DNA of 64,000 bases from Thermothelomyces thermophilus ATCC 42464 (Eukaryota > Ascomycota > Sordariomycetes > Sordariales > Chaetomiaceae), in NCBI RefSeq assembly GCF_000226095.1, contig NC_016472.1:2294001-2358000 (forward strand), read 5' to 3'. Shown here in pieces: positions 35,954 to 47,207 of the stretch (its first letter is position 1; each line of letters opens with the position of its first letter). Both the position numbers and the translations under genes were made by a program. The notes under the pieces were generated by a model. It saw only the letters and a list, made by a program, of their open reading frames with translations, ran no database searches and was not told where the DNA came from.

Positions 35954-36614
35954 CTAATTTGTTATGTGAGTGAGACCCAATGACGCGACAATATCCCACA
36001 TGGCGCAGAAGACCCTTATGCGAGCATCCCTACGCGACCCCGGATCCAGATCAAAGTCAGCAACCGGTTTCCCCTGCTTCCAGAGAGGGTAAATCCTAGG
36101 TAGCTGGGAGAGGCTAGTCTTTGTAAGAAGTCCGACGCTGGCTATCAGACTGGCAATGCATCTCACGGTGAAGGCGCCCCTGGAGAAACCGATGAGTATA
36201 ATCTCATCCCCGCCCCGTTCGTCATAGTTGTGGCAGAGGAATGAGTAGGCCTCCTTGACTTTCTCGTCGAGACCTGAAGAGCCATCGCTCCCATTCATGA
36301 ATTAGCGGCTCCGCCTTAGCAAGTGACCGTCATGAACATGGAAAGATTGAATAAGCAGACCTGCTCCAACCATCTGTTTCCAACCGTTGACTAGCCAATC
36401 GAGCTGGGCGTCGGCAGACGTGCCGATGCCGGACAGGTAAAGAACTAGCTGCCGGCCATTACCACCAGCTTTTCCTGGGCTTGATGCATCGTGAGATGCG
36501 CGATACGTTGGTAAGAGGGTTTTCGGCCTCCGGTCGATATCCCGAGTTGGCTGTACCGTCGCAGCAGACAATCAGCCTCGTCGCATCAATATGTATCTCA
36601 TAAGGAGTAGCCAT
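35954..36614 (-). pseudogene. Broken copy of a DUF2235 alpha/beta-hydrolase-like gene
   Basis: Pieces in more than one frame match the N-terminal half of the DUF2235 family: RLIVCCDGTANSG, LVLYLSGIGTS and DEIILIGFSRGAFTVRCIAS, the last being the G-x-S-x-G nucleophile elbow, followed by LPRIYPLWKQGKP and CAMWD. The family (related to the Tle1 hydrolase domain) is common in fungi with unknown role. The copy looks broken in a few places and lacks the usual C-terminal half, so I read it as a fossil. It is the only sign of a gene in a 5.4 kb gap. Confidence 0.65.
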
Positions 36615-37277
36615 TTTGAGGTCGTTGGATAGGGAATAACCTTGTCGCTGTATCAAAGGAGAACTCGAGGGTCGTATCTTGTAGTAGGATCACAAACTTC
36701 CTAATTACTCCTCCGGTCATTATTATACTCGAAGGATCGACTCTCACCCGGTTATATTCTAAAATGAAAAGGAGGAGGGTTGAGGTCAGCACGCCCAACA
36801 AAAGCCCTACTTATATGCAAACGCGATCCCGTATTTCGCAACAGGTACGGTTGTATGTGGTAGTTTGTGGGTGGACAACCGAGATAAAAACCTTGGTATT
36901 AGGAGTTGATAGCAAAATCTAAAGGTTGACTGACGACATTTGTGTCTGTCATTGCTTGTTGAAGGGGAGTGAGCGTACCCAAGAACCGCTCCCATCTCGA
37001 CTCAGGCAAAAGCGATAAATGCCCTGCTGCTCCTAGGTATGACAAACAAGCGAACGACCATCCAACAGCTGATACCGAAAACCGGCAAACAGAATACCTC
37101 AGCAGTAGGTTCGCCCGTTCTATAGGCCATTGCAAAGACGGCCAACGTCTCTCCCTCGTCTGGTGGAATTGTGTGGTTCGTGGTTCCGTTGTAAACAAAA
37201 GAAGCAGGATCGATTGATCTATGTCTACCCGCCCGCCCCCTACAGTACATTTCACGTGTTGGCCTCGGATTCAACAC
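36598..37277 (-). pseudogene. Possible remnant of a fungal multi-membrane protein (DUF3433-like)
   Basis: Three frames on the minus strand show weak coding character. One has FVYNGTTNHTIPPDEGETL followed by LPVFGISCWMVVRLFVIPRS, i.e. a glycosylated loop and then a helix. A second has WERFLGTLTPLQQAMTDTN. A third has LGVLTSTLLLFILEYNRVRV followed by DPSSI. Helix-then-DPSSI and TPLQ patterns are reminiscent of DUF3433 membrane proteins, but from memory only. No intact gene can be drawn. It could be chance; low confidence. Confidence 0.3.
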
Positions 37278-37402
37278 CGATTATAATACACTGACCCGGG
37301 CGCCCCTCTCTCTCTCTCTCTCTCTCTCCCCGCACCGCAACCGAATCCCCAACTCTCCCAACTCCTCGTCCTTTTTTTTTTACCACCAGCTGATCCTCGC
37401 CT
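37278..37402. repeat. (CT)n run in the MPP-beta 3' region
   Basis: A CT dinucleotide run lies at about 37305-37328 and a T-run at about 37372-37381, in the 3' flank of the processing peptidase gene. Confidence 0.75.
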
Positions 37403-39134
37403 TTAAAAGTTCCTGCTCATGTCGGCCCGGATCCTCGCGTAGTCAAAGAGGCCCTCGATGCTGCCGACAGCGCTGATGGCGATATCCTGATCCCAGAGTT
37501 TCCTGTTGGCAAAGTCCATAACGTCCTTCTCGGTGATGCCGTCAATGATGCGCTCGATCTCGGCGGGGCTCATGCGGCGGCCCGTGTTGACGATCTGCCG
37601 GCCAATGTCCTCGGCGACAGCCGTGGTGCCGTCCAGGGACAGGAGGATGGACGCCTTGAGCTGGGCCTTGGCCCGCTCAACCTCGGCCTCGCTCACGTTG
37701 CCCGACAGGCGCGACCATTCGCGCAGGGCAAAGTGCACCAGGTCGTCAACAGTCGAGAGCTTGTCGGTGACCATGTAGATACCCCAGAGACTGCGGAAGA
37801 ATCGGTTAGCAACAGGACCCTGATTTGCTACGACGACAAGAAGCTCAACGAATGATGGAATAGGGCCTACCCGGTGTCGCTGTAGCTGGTGGAGAAGCTC
37901 ATGAAGCTGTTGGCCAGGTCGTTCTTGTGGACGATGCCGCTGAGCTTGCTGCCCTGGTGGGGAGCGTTGCCGAGGGCCTTGTCGTAGTTGCCGACAATGG
38001 CCTGGGCGACGAGCGCGGTGAAGTAGTCGGGGTCGTTCCAGCTGACACCCTCGACGGCAATCGCAATGTTGGCCGTCGGGATGGTGTCGTCGCGGATCCT
38101 GACGTCAGAGCCGATGAAGTCGGGCTTCTTCTTGGACAGGAGGTAGGCGCTGGTCTCGGGAGCCTTAGACGGGAGCTTGGAGAAGTACTTGTCGGCCATC
38201 TCGACGAGCTGCTGGTGGGGGATACCGCCAGCGCCAACGAGAACCATGCGGTCGGCCGTGTAGTTGTTCTTGATGTAGTTGACGAGCTCGGTCCGGGTAA
38301 TGTCGCGGATGTTCTCGCGGGGGCCGAGGATTGTGCGGCCCAGGGGCTGGTGCTGGTAGGCAGTGGCATGCAGGTGGTCAAAGACAACCTCCTCGAGCTG
38401 CTTCTCAACCTCCTCCGCCTCGCGCAGGATGACGTCGCGCTCCCGCTCAATGGCGGCCTCCTCGAGCTTGGAGTTCTGAAGAATGTCTTGCAGGATGTCG
38501 ACGCACTGAGGGACATCCTCATTGAGGGCCTTGGCGAAGTAGACGGTGTTCTCACGCTGTTTCCGGTGTTAGCGATCGACGTGGAGGAAACGGAGATACA
38601 ATCTTGGGTCACGACGAACCGAGGTGTAGGCGTTCAGGTGAGCGCCCATGTTCTCAATCTCGAGCTCCAATTGCTGCTGTGTCCTCTTGGTGGTGCCCTA
38701 ATCAAACGGGTAAACGCGGTCAGCCAACAATTCTCCGAGATATATATACATATATATTGAGCAGCATCATGCGCCCGGAGAGCTGGTATCGTACCTTGAA
38801 GGCCAGATGCTCGAGGAAGTGGGCGGTGCCGTTGGTCTCGTCGGTCTCGGCGCGAGAGCCGGCATCGATCCACATGCCGACAGTCGAGGTCTGGGCGTAG
38901 GGCGAGTATTGAGTCGCGACCTATTGATAGCAATGCGAGTCAGCGACGGCCCGGGCAAGGTTAATTGGTGCCGGCGGAGCTCACGGTCAGGCCATTCTTG
39001 AGTGTTGTAGTCTCGGTCTTGATGGCAGGCGAGGAGTGCGGTGTTGCGAGGCCTCGCCTGAACGGCACAGAAAGCCCTCCAGTGCGGCCGCGAAGGCCCT
39101 GCGCGAGGTTCAGAGCGAGTCTCCGGGACGCCAT
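37403..39134 (-). CDS. mppB: Mitochondrial processing peptidase beta subunit
   Basis: Predicted 475 aa in five exons: 38985-39134, 38795-38920, 38620-38697, 37871-38556 and 37403-37790. The start [17 protein letters not shown] is an arginine-rich mitochondrial presequence ending near [10 protein letters not shown]. The inverted zinc motif HFLEH is H84/E87/H88, with E164 as the distal zinc ligand ([10 protein letters not shown]). Family runs include [40 protein letters not shown] and [15 protein letters not shown]-beta cleaves presequences in the matrix together with MPP-alpha. In Neurospora the same protein also serves as core I of the bc1 complex; whether that holds here cannot be read from the sequence. 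Divergent from the GH36 gene. Confidence 0.96.
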
Positions 39135-40008
39135 GGACGCGGATGTGGAAGGGGAGGGGTGTGGGAAATGAGTGGTTTGAAGGAAAGTCCTGGCTCCTTC
39201 GATCGCTTCAAAAAACTACGGTATGCAGCGTAATTTTGCCTCACTTCCAAGGCCAGCTCGGAAACGCCCGGGCCAAAGCTGGCTTCGGAGCTTCTGTCAC
39301 GTGGTCCTGGTACCCATTGTCCGGCAACTCGTCTTGGCAGTTGGAAATTCGGCCTTTGCGATTGGCCACGGCTAACCTTTGCTCTTCGTTTGAATCTGAG
39401 CGCCATCCAGCATGAGCTCGACATCTGAAGGGGAGCTTTGAGCTTCAACGATTCGCGCTGCAGGTTTCGGGCGCTTACCACTGCCGTGTGCAAGCATTGC
39501 ATTCTCTGCAGGCTCCAATCGTCAAAGACGGTTTTGGATTAAGAGAGGCCTACAATCTGCCCGATCAATTGGACACGCAGGCCGCTGATGACCGAAGCTG
39601 ATAATTCCCACACGAGGCGGACTCACAGGGGAAAAGAAAGCTCTGGTCAGTTTCACAGGCCCCGGCACGTCCCAATTCCCTCATCCAGTTGGTTGTTACT
39701 TGTCTTAAAGCCTCAAACAATGGCGCCGAGCACACTGTTCCAGTCTTCGTTCTTTTTTTGTTTTTATTCCTCGTGCTCGCCCAGGCCTGGAGTTCTCAAC
39801 TGCGTGTTTGTACCCACTATTCCCGCCAATTAGCTCGCACCCGGAGTCCCTCGTTGGTTGGGCTGTGACATACGAGCGATCCTTGGTGCACATTGCAATA
39901 CACTAATAACCACACCTTGTATTACCCGTCCTGGTATAGGAACACAACTTCCAGCGCGTTTGCCTCTCTCTCCATGCAGCATCTGGTTGTACTATAGGCT
40001 TGTTCAGA
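39135..40008. promoter_or_regulatory. Divergent promoter, MPP-beta / GH36 gene
   Basis: An 874 bp region with no recognised coding sequence. It presumably carries both promoters. Pyrimidine-rich DNA lies upstream of the GH36 start. Confidence 0.5.
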
Positions 40009-42970
40009 ATGTCCGCTTTTATCGTCACGTACCCGCCGCTCGGCCAAGTTACGCAGCTCCAGAACTCTGAACTGACGATCCATGCGGTTCTGGAGATTCC
40101 TCCTGAATCTACTACGGAGAATTGGCAGCTTGCTCTCTGGTATTCCAACGGAGATCAGGAGGAATGGGAAGAAGCAGTCTTAGTTCCCTCTATCCACGAT
40201 GTCCGTCCCACGGAACTACACGAATCCATTGGAGCCGCGGCGAGGTTGTACTTCACGACCCGGGTAGTCGTCAGGTCCTCGTTAACCTTCACCATCAAGT
40301 TTCGTCAAGGCACCGATGACCAAGAATGGAAATGGGTTCGCAGCGAGCAGGGCTCGGGTGATGCCATTGTGATCATCAACCAGAAACCAACTCGAGAGGA
40401 CGACCCCGAGGACCTGCCTGACCTGATTCGGGATCTGAATCCGGAGCTGGAATGGAAACGCCACATGAGCCAGTCTCCTGGAACGCGCCTGTGGACTGTT
40501 GAGGCACAAGTACACGGGGCAAAGGAGGATGAATCAGCGTTTGTCGAAGTACCACTGGGCATTCCGTGGGGCGGGCGGTTCCTCAGGTAAGGCGTGGTGC
40601 CGTTGAAAGGGACTGATTTTGGATCTCTTTCGCCTCCCTTGCAATGCCCGCCGACTCCAATACTGATGATGCTGGCAGATGGTTTGCCCTGGTTCGGTCC
40701 TGGACCCCATGGCTTGCTCCCAGACACGGCAAGTCAGAGTTCGGCCTGGACAAGGATGGCTTACTTTGTTCGTTTCTCTCCTCTCACGGGAAGCACTTGG
40801 TGATGCTTGGACTTGGCGGAATCAACAATGTCACTGCGCTCTTGCGCAGCGGTGACGCTGGCCGTCTGATACTCAGCGTATGCCATATGTGTCCCCTGGG
40901 GCTCTGTGCTGCAAGGACTGAGGTTGACCCAGCTTCGAAACGATAATGTGAAATCAACAACAGGAACGGTTCTGGTAGCCGTCGGTGACAACCTTGAGAA
41001 CGCGGTTGCTGCCGTCATGTACCACGCCCGGACCCTTGTTACGGCAGCGAATGCTCCAAATTCTCACGGTATAGCCTCGCCCACGGCAGAGGGCGATGTC
41101 GGGCCGCAATGGTATGAAAATTGGTACGACGGTTTGGGATACTGTGAGTGCAAAATTACTTCTCCACCAAATGTACCTGTATCCAATGCTAAAGTCCAGG
41201 GCAGGCACATGGAACTCGTTGGGCCAGCAGTTGACCGAGGAGAAGATCCTGAATGCACTAGACACGTTGGCCGAGAACAAGGTCAACATCTCTAACCTGA
41301 TCATCGATGACAACTGGCAAGACATTGACTACCGCGGCGACGGCCAATGGCAGTACGGCTGGAACGACTTCGAAGCCGAGCCGAGAGCCTTCCCCCGGGG
41401 CCTCGAAGCCCTCGTCTCCGACATCCGGTCCAAGCACAAGAACATACAGCACATCGCAGTCTGGCATGCCCTCCTAGGCTACTGGGCCGGTCTCGCCCCC
41501 TCCGGGCCCCTTGTCAAACGCTACGAAACCGTCCAGGTCTCACGCGACGACACCCAAAAGTCCCACCTCCCCATCGGCAACGCCATGACGGTCGTCGCTC
41601 CTTCCGACGTCCAGGACTTCTACGAAGACTTCTACCGCTTCCTCACCTCCTGCGGCATCGACGGCGTCAAGACTGACGCCCAGTACATGCTCGACACGCT
41701 CACCCAGCCCGCCGCCCGCCGCACCCTTACTAGCTCCTACCTCGACGCCTGGACCTCCTCCACCCTCGGCCACTTCGCCGGGGGCCCCGTGGTCGCGGGC
41801 ATGGCGCTGTCCCCGCCCACGCTCTTCCACCCCCGCCTGTTCCGCACCAGCCTGCCGCAGATTGTGTGTCGTACCTCGGACGACTTCGTCCCGACCGGCG
41901 GCGGCGACGACAGCGACGACGACGCGCACCCGTGGCACGTGTGGACCAACGCGCACAACGCACTGCTCGCGCAGCACCTCAACGCGCTGCCGGACTGGGA
42001 CATGTTCCAGACGGCACACCCGCGGGGCGGGTTCCACGCGGCGGCGCGGTGCGTCAGCGGCGGGCCCGTCTGCGTCACGGACCCGCCCGGCCAGCACGAC
42101 GAGGAGCTGCTGCGCCAGATCGCGGGCGCCACGCCGCGCGGCCGCACCGTCGTCTTCCGCCCCAGCACGGTCGGCCGGACCCTGGACGCCTACAGCTCCC
42201 GCGCGGACGGCGGCGGCGGCGGGTTGCTCAAGGTCGGCGCGTACCACGGCCGTGCCGGGACGGGCACGGGCATCGTGGCCGTGTTCAACGTCGATCCGCG
42301 GGGTAACCGGCCGGTGGCCGAGCTCCTGCCCCTCGCCCGGTTTCCCGGGGTTGGGACGGGTACGGGTGCGGGTGAGGGGGGCGCGGGCGGGAGGTACGTG
42401 GTGCGGGCGCACCGCAGCGGGAAGGTGACGCCTCCCTTGCGGCCCGGGTCGCCGGCCGCTCTGGTGACGGTCTCTCTCGAGGCGAAGGGGTGGGACGTGC
42501 TGTCTGCCTATCCGCTGCATGCGGTGCAGTCGGGGACGAGGGGGGAGGTGTTGCTTGCGAACCTGGGGCTGGTGGGCAAGATGACGGGGTGTGCGGCGGT
42601 GCTGAGGACCGTGTTCGAGGCGCGCGAGAACGGGAGGATGTTGGTGGATGCTACCGTGAAGGCGCTAGGGGTGTTGGGTAAGCCATCAACCAAATATGGG
42701 GGGGAAGAAGAATTCGATCCCCAAAGACCGATGCGATGCTGACTTGCGGCAGGCGTCTACATCTCGGTCCTCCCTGAACTCTCGATCAACGACGACTTCA
42801 TGGTGACCATTCGGGGGCAGCCGATACCCCCTCACACTGTGTCCGTGAGCCGGCAAGACGAGCGCGTCCTGGAGGTGGATATCGAAACAGCGTGGACCGA
42901 AATGGGCCTCGAGAGCGGCTGGGCGAACGAGGTGCAGGTCAAGGTCTACTTTGCCCTGGAGAAGAAGTAG
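40009..42970 (+). CDS. GH36 glycoside hydrolase, raffinose-synthase/SIP-like
   Basis: Predicted 892 aa in five exons: 40009-40586, 40679-40877, 40933-41143, 41205-42677 and 42753-42970. The N-terminal half is a beta-rich domain. The catalytic TIM barrel starts near the exon 3/4 junction (WYDGLGYCTWNSLGQQLTEE) and shows LIIDDNWQD and GIDGVKTDAQYMLD, where D487 is the likely nucleophile; CRTSDDF is a candidate acid/base region. The C-terminal beta domain ends VYFALEKK. Plant relatives make raffinose-family sugars or act as alkaline alpha-galactosidases. Fungal members are poorly studied and are probably intracellular, as no signal peptide is seen. Codon use in the barrel is much more GC-rich than in the N-terminal exons. 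Confidence 0.9.
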
Positions 42971-44798
42971 CAACACTACAAACAGCATACGACATGGTTA
43001 ACTGGCCACCGTTTGACCAAGACTATTCCTTCCGTGGGCTTCATTGCCGGCAACGCTGACAAAGAGACGGAAGCTTGAGCAACAAGATTTGTACGTTGCT
43101 TTACTTGCTAGGCGCAAGCACCTGGTTCGACGACAGGGTAGGATTGCCATCACTAGACACTCGAACGAATTCATAATCAGGACATCTACGACGACTCGGG
43201 GACTCCAGACGTGCTGGAGCATGCTCTCCTCCATTGTTGGCTGGTGATCTTGAGGACCGCTCAACTCACACGTCAGACTGGTGTGATCGCCGAGTGTTTC
43301 TAGACGGGCCTTTTGGCTTTACTTCTTTCTCAGCACTGTAGAGAGCCGCAGGGCATTGAGCCGGATTGGGAGGACTCTATATACGGAGCCTCCGCGTGGC
43401 GGACTTTATCAGCCAGCGACCCTACTGTTTCCGTCCATTGCCAACCGTCAACAATGGCCCGAGTCAAGAGCAGAGCAGGGTGTCCCCCCACGGTAATAAG
43501 CATGACTTACACGCATGATGTCATGCGGGGGTTCTCGGGGGTTCGAGGCGAATGAGAGAAGCCGATCCGGCATCGGCCGCCCGGTGAGGCTCAAACCATG
43601 GACGGTATTGCATACCCGGAGCAGGTCGATCGGTCTTAGGGGACCATCAAAAAAGTAGGCACACAGGCGAGTTTACAGACCAACAGCATTTGGCCGACCG
43701 AGCAGGTGTCGAGTCGAAGCGGTACGGTATCGCACCTTAATGGCATGACAATGCGATCCTTTCGTTGCGCAGGACACGGGGCAAGTCAGATGGTTCGCGC
43801 GGTTCTGAAGCCTGCTGCTGATAGCGGGGTTGGTGGGGTGTTTCTGAGCAGATAGATGGCCGGCCAGGCACCGCCTTCGGCTAGGGCAACCTTGTACTGT
43901 ACATACTGCAGTTTCTCTCTGCTGCTGGGTGCTCGAGACCGCTCCCGAGAATCGACCTCGCTGACCGCCCTCAACAAGATAAATGATTGTTGTTGCCGAT
44001 ATTTTAAGAAGAGTATAATAGCACGAAGTAGATTAGGCGCGGAGAGAACAACGATACCAGTGTATCAGTGAAAGGTTATCATTGATTATCTCGGGCTTTG
44101 GGCGGTGCGCTTCAGACTTGGGCGAGTCTGTAGCCAAAGCCGATCCCGCGAGTTGGCACTCTTGGCGATGGCGCGACCGGAAACTCAGTTGGTGTGTTCA
44201 GGCAGCATCTCCGCCGGAAACGCCACGTGACGTTGCCTGCCTTTGCGGAAAGCGGTCAGCTGAGGCAACTGAGCGATATCAGGGCAGAGTCATAAGTCTA
44301 AACCTCTGCGGTTTTGTTTGAATGACTCAAGGCTTTGCCCGTTGCAGTCACACTTCACCATTTCAACGCAAGGACGGATTAAATCCTTTTGTTATTCCTG
44401 CAGACCCAAGCCGCCAAGCACAGGAACTAGACAGTGCGCAAACGACGCACAAATCAGGATTTGGCCGCTGTGTACACAGTACGGAGTACGTACCGCTGCC
44501 AAGCCTCGGGCGATCCGTTTTAGCGCGGGCGAAAACGGCCAACAAGGACTTCAAACCGAGCGAAGTTTGGAGGGTCGACGACGATTCTCGAACGAACGCG
44601 AGAGTTGAGTGACTGGCGACCTGCAACCTGCAACGTGCGACCATCAACCATCGCCATCGGCACGTCGAGCTCGACTTGCTCGCCGACCGCACCACACCGG
44701 TCCGACGCTGCGAGATTTTTCTCGACGAGACAGCCCGTGCATAGTCAATCGAATAATAAATACCGTGCAGTTCCCGCCCGGAGGCGGCACTCATCGCC
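42971..44798. other. 1.8 kb intergenic region, GH36 / mS38
   Basis: No gene recognised on either strand. One exact TACGGAGTA lies at 44480-44488, about 310 bp upstream of the mS38 start. I checked TTCGA-bearing spots for tRNA T-arms and found no pairing stems. Confidence 0.5.
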
Positions 44799-45970
44799 AT
44801 GCTGCCCTCATCCGTACGACGAGTCGTCGCCGCGGCGCCTCAGTCGCCCGCCGTTTCCTCCCTGACTTCGGTCGTCCCGCGAGCCGCCGCCGCATACAGC
44901 CTGCCGTACCGGCCGACCGGTCTGCACCAGCGCCGCTACTCTTCGTCAAAACCGTCGAGCCCGGACGACGGCTCCAGAGATTTTGCCGCTCGCTCGGTGC
45001 CCGCCTCACGAGGTTCCAAGTCGGAAAAGACAAAAGGGCAAGCAAAGGCCCCCATTCCGCAGCCGCCAAGCGTCCCCAGTACTAGGCATATCGGGGATGA
45101 AGGTCCGTTCCGTCTCACCCTTCCGTCTCACCGTTCCCGTCCTCCCCTTCTCCCCAAACAGCAGCTCTTCTCTCGATTTTGCCCGCCCGCTAACGTGCGT
45201 CTCTTTTGCTCCCTTTTCCAGGCCTCGCCCTCTCGACCTTCTTCGCCCTCCACCGACCCATCTCGGTAACCCAGCTCATGCCCAAGTCCGTGTCCGACGA
45301 CACCTTTGCCCAGATCTTCGCCACGCGGACCCGGAGCAACAAGGTGGCCGACGTGCTATCGACGCTATCACAGACGGTATCTGACCTAGAGGAACCCCTG
45401 TCGAGAATGAGCATTGCCAACGGAGATCAGCAGCGATCGCACGACGCCCAGGACGCCGAGGAGGGGACGGCCAAGCTCAGCCTGAGGCACTCGGACGGGT
45501 CCGAGACCAACCTCCACATCCAGCTCAACCCCCTGGCAGGCCAGTACCTGCCGTACGCCCCGCCGCCGCCCCCCGAGCCGCTCACCGAGGCGGCCGAGGC
45601 GGATGCCGAGTCGGCGGCCGACAGCGCCGTCGCCGATGAACTCGCGGAGCAGCAGCAGCCCGAGACGCAGACGCGCGTGTACAAGGCCGTGGTGACGATC
45701 GAGGAGACGGTCGACGCCGACGGGCAGGTCAAGGTGGTGGCGCACAGCCCGGAGCTGATCGAGGAGGACGCCATCGTCGGGCGGCCGCGCTCGTTCCTGG
45801 AGCGCATGGCCTGGCGCCAGCTGCGGTACGACGAGGCGCGCCGGCAGCAGGACCGCGCCATGCAGGCCATCAGCGTGAAGCGGCAGCGCAAGTTGAAGAT
45901 GAAGAAGAAGAAGTACAAGAAGCTGATGAGGAAGACGCGGAACATCCGCCGCAAGCTGGATCGGTTGTAA
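44799..45970 (+). CDS. Mitochondrial small-subunit ribosomal protein mS38 (Cox24/AURKAIP1 family)
   Basis: Predicted 350 aa. Exon 1 is 44799-45102, the intron is 45103-45221, and exon 2 is 45222-45970. The N-terminus (MLPSSVRRVVAAAPQSP, then LHQRRYSSS) is a mitochondrial targeting signal. The diagnostic C-terminus is the highly basic block VKRQRKLKMKKKKYKKLMRK followed by TRNIRRKLDRL, the mS38 tail that threads into the small-subunit rRNA. The middle is Ala/Glu/Pro-rich and poorly conserved, longer than the yeast protein, which is usual for filamentous fungi. The donor GTCCGT is weak, but it is the only one that keeps the frame (HIGDEGLALSTFF). It is convergent with the DsbA-like gene, and AATAAA lies at 46286-46291. 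Confidence 0.9.
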
Positions 45971-46403
45971 GAGGGGGGCCACGGCGCCTCCCCTGTGTGT
46001 AAATATCCCTCTCGCCTTTTTCTTTTTCTTTTCTTTTTCCCTATCTTGATTACATTTCCTCATTTTCGTTCCTGTTCTCAGAGAGACCGTGGTGTCAAGG
46101 TGTACGGTTCGAGCATCCAACATCCAACGCATCATGTCGTCTCTGGGTTCCCATTGTTCCAAGTTCATTCTACATTCGCATAATCGACATATAGAGTGGC
46201 AGAGCGGCGGGCGAGACGAGGACGATGGGAGGAAAGGAACGTGTGCATCAGCTACGCAGCAGCTAGCTAGTGAGACTTCGGGAGGAATAAAGAAATGAGA
46301 AGGCATTTGAAATTATCATTCCCAGCCTGAATCTCCATCCATTTAACAGACTAATAATCCCGCACCTCAACGGACCTTTCTCTCATCTCTTTCAAAACTA
46401 ACT
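45971..46403. other. Convergent 3' region, mS38 / DsbA-like
   Basis: A 433 bp stretch holding both 3' UTRs, with AATAAA at 46286-46291 on the plus strand. T/C-rich just after the mS38 stop. Nothing coding. Confidence 0.6.
46286..46291 (+). terminator. Possible poly-A signal of mS38
   Basis: An exact AATAAA about 315 bp after the mS38 stop. Only suggestive in fungi. Confidence 0.4.
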
Positions 46404-46966
46404 TCACTGGATATTCGCATCCAACCACTTCTGCCACTGTTCGCTTGTCCATCCGCTGCTGATCTCTCCCACCACCACGCTATCCAGCAGCACCGTCGGC
46501 GTGACGTGCACGCCCGTCAGCCTGGCGATCTTGACAATGGTCTTGATGTCCGCCGTGACCTGGTTGCCGGCGTTCCTGGCTTCGTCACCCCCGGCCCCGG
46601 CCGTAGTCGGCCTGATCTCCAGCAGCGCGTACACCTCGTCGGCGGACACGCCGATGCTCCGGTGCGCCAGCTCGGCCAGGCGGCGGTACGTCCGGTTGCG
46701 GGGCTCGTCGACGACGGCCTCGTCGAAGTAGGCCCTCTGCTCGCGGAAGAGGGCCCGCAGGAAGGTCCAGAACCGCTCCGCCGTCGCGTCGTCCCGCGTC
46801 AGCCGCTGCACCGCCAGCGCCGCCTCGTGCACCAGCGTCGACGACGGGTGCCACGGCTGGATCTGCGGCCGCAGCACGATCTCCAGCCGCGACGCCAGCT
46901 CCGGGCGCTGCCGCACGTAGGGGATCACCGACTCGACGAGCGTGTTGAAGATCTCTGTTGGTTTTA

Positions 46967-47015
<49 letters not shown>

Positions 47016-47207
47016 CTGAGCTTTTGCTTTATTTGGGTGGGTGAGTAGAGGGGGCCAAAGAAGAGGGAACGTACTGGCTGAGAAGGGGCAGACGTAGTCG
47101 AGGTAGATCTCGAGCGTGTGCAGAGCCGGGGCCGCCCCATCGGAGGACGAGGTATAGGCATCCGGGAAGGTGTAGCGATGGCCTTTCAGCCTGGGCGGGA
47201 GGGCCAT
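46404..47207 (-). CDS. DsbA-like thioredoxin-fold protein
   Basis: Predicted 227 aa. Exon 1 is 47075-47207, the intron is 46955-47074, and exon 2 is 46404-46954. The protein starts MALPPRLKGHRYTFPDAYTS. The thioredoxin-fold entry is LEIYLDYVCPFSAKIFNTLV: one active-site cysteine (CPFS, not CxxC), so any redox activity would be of the monothiol or glutathione type. An all-alpha insert follows, and then the cis-Pro loop HVTPTVLLDSVVVGEISSGW. The C-terminus is SEQWQKWLDANIQ. This matches a fungal DsbA/thioredoxin-like family; the substrate is unknown. No signal peptide is seen. The intron holds a long TTA repeat. Three 24-bp direct repeats lie upstream. Confidence 0.85.
46971..47015. repeat. (TAT)15 microsatellite inside an intron
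   Basis: A perfect period-3 run of 45 bases in the only intron of the DsbA-like gene, likely variable between strains. Splice sites lie outside the run. Confidence 0.9.

Noticed and set aside
41540-42520. 326-aa open frame on the minus strand
   Set aside because: Antisense to the GH36 barrel; Arg/Ala/Gly-rich shadow.
43522-43560. TTCGA-containing spots (here and near 8551, 16460 and 56630) as tRNA T-arms
   Set aside because: Flanking bases do not pair into a T-stem and no A-box lies at the right distance.
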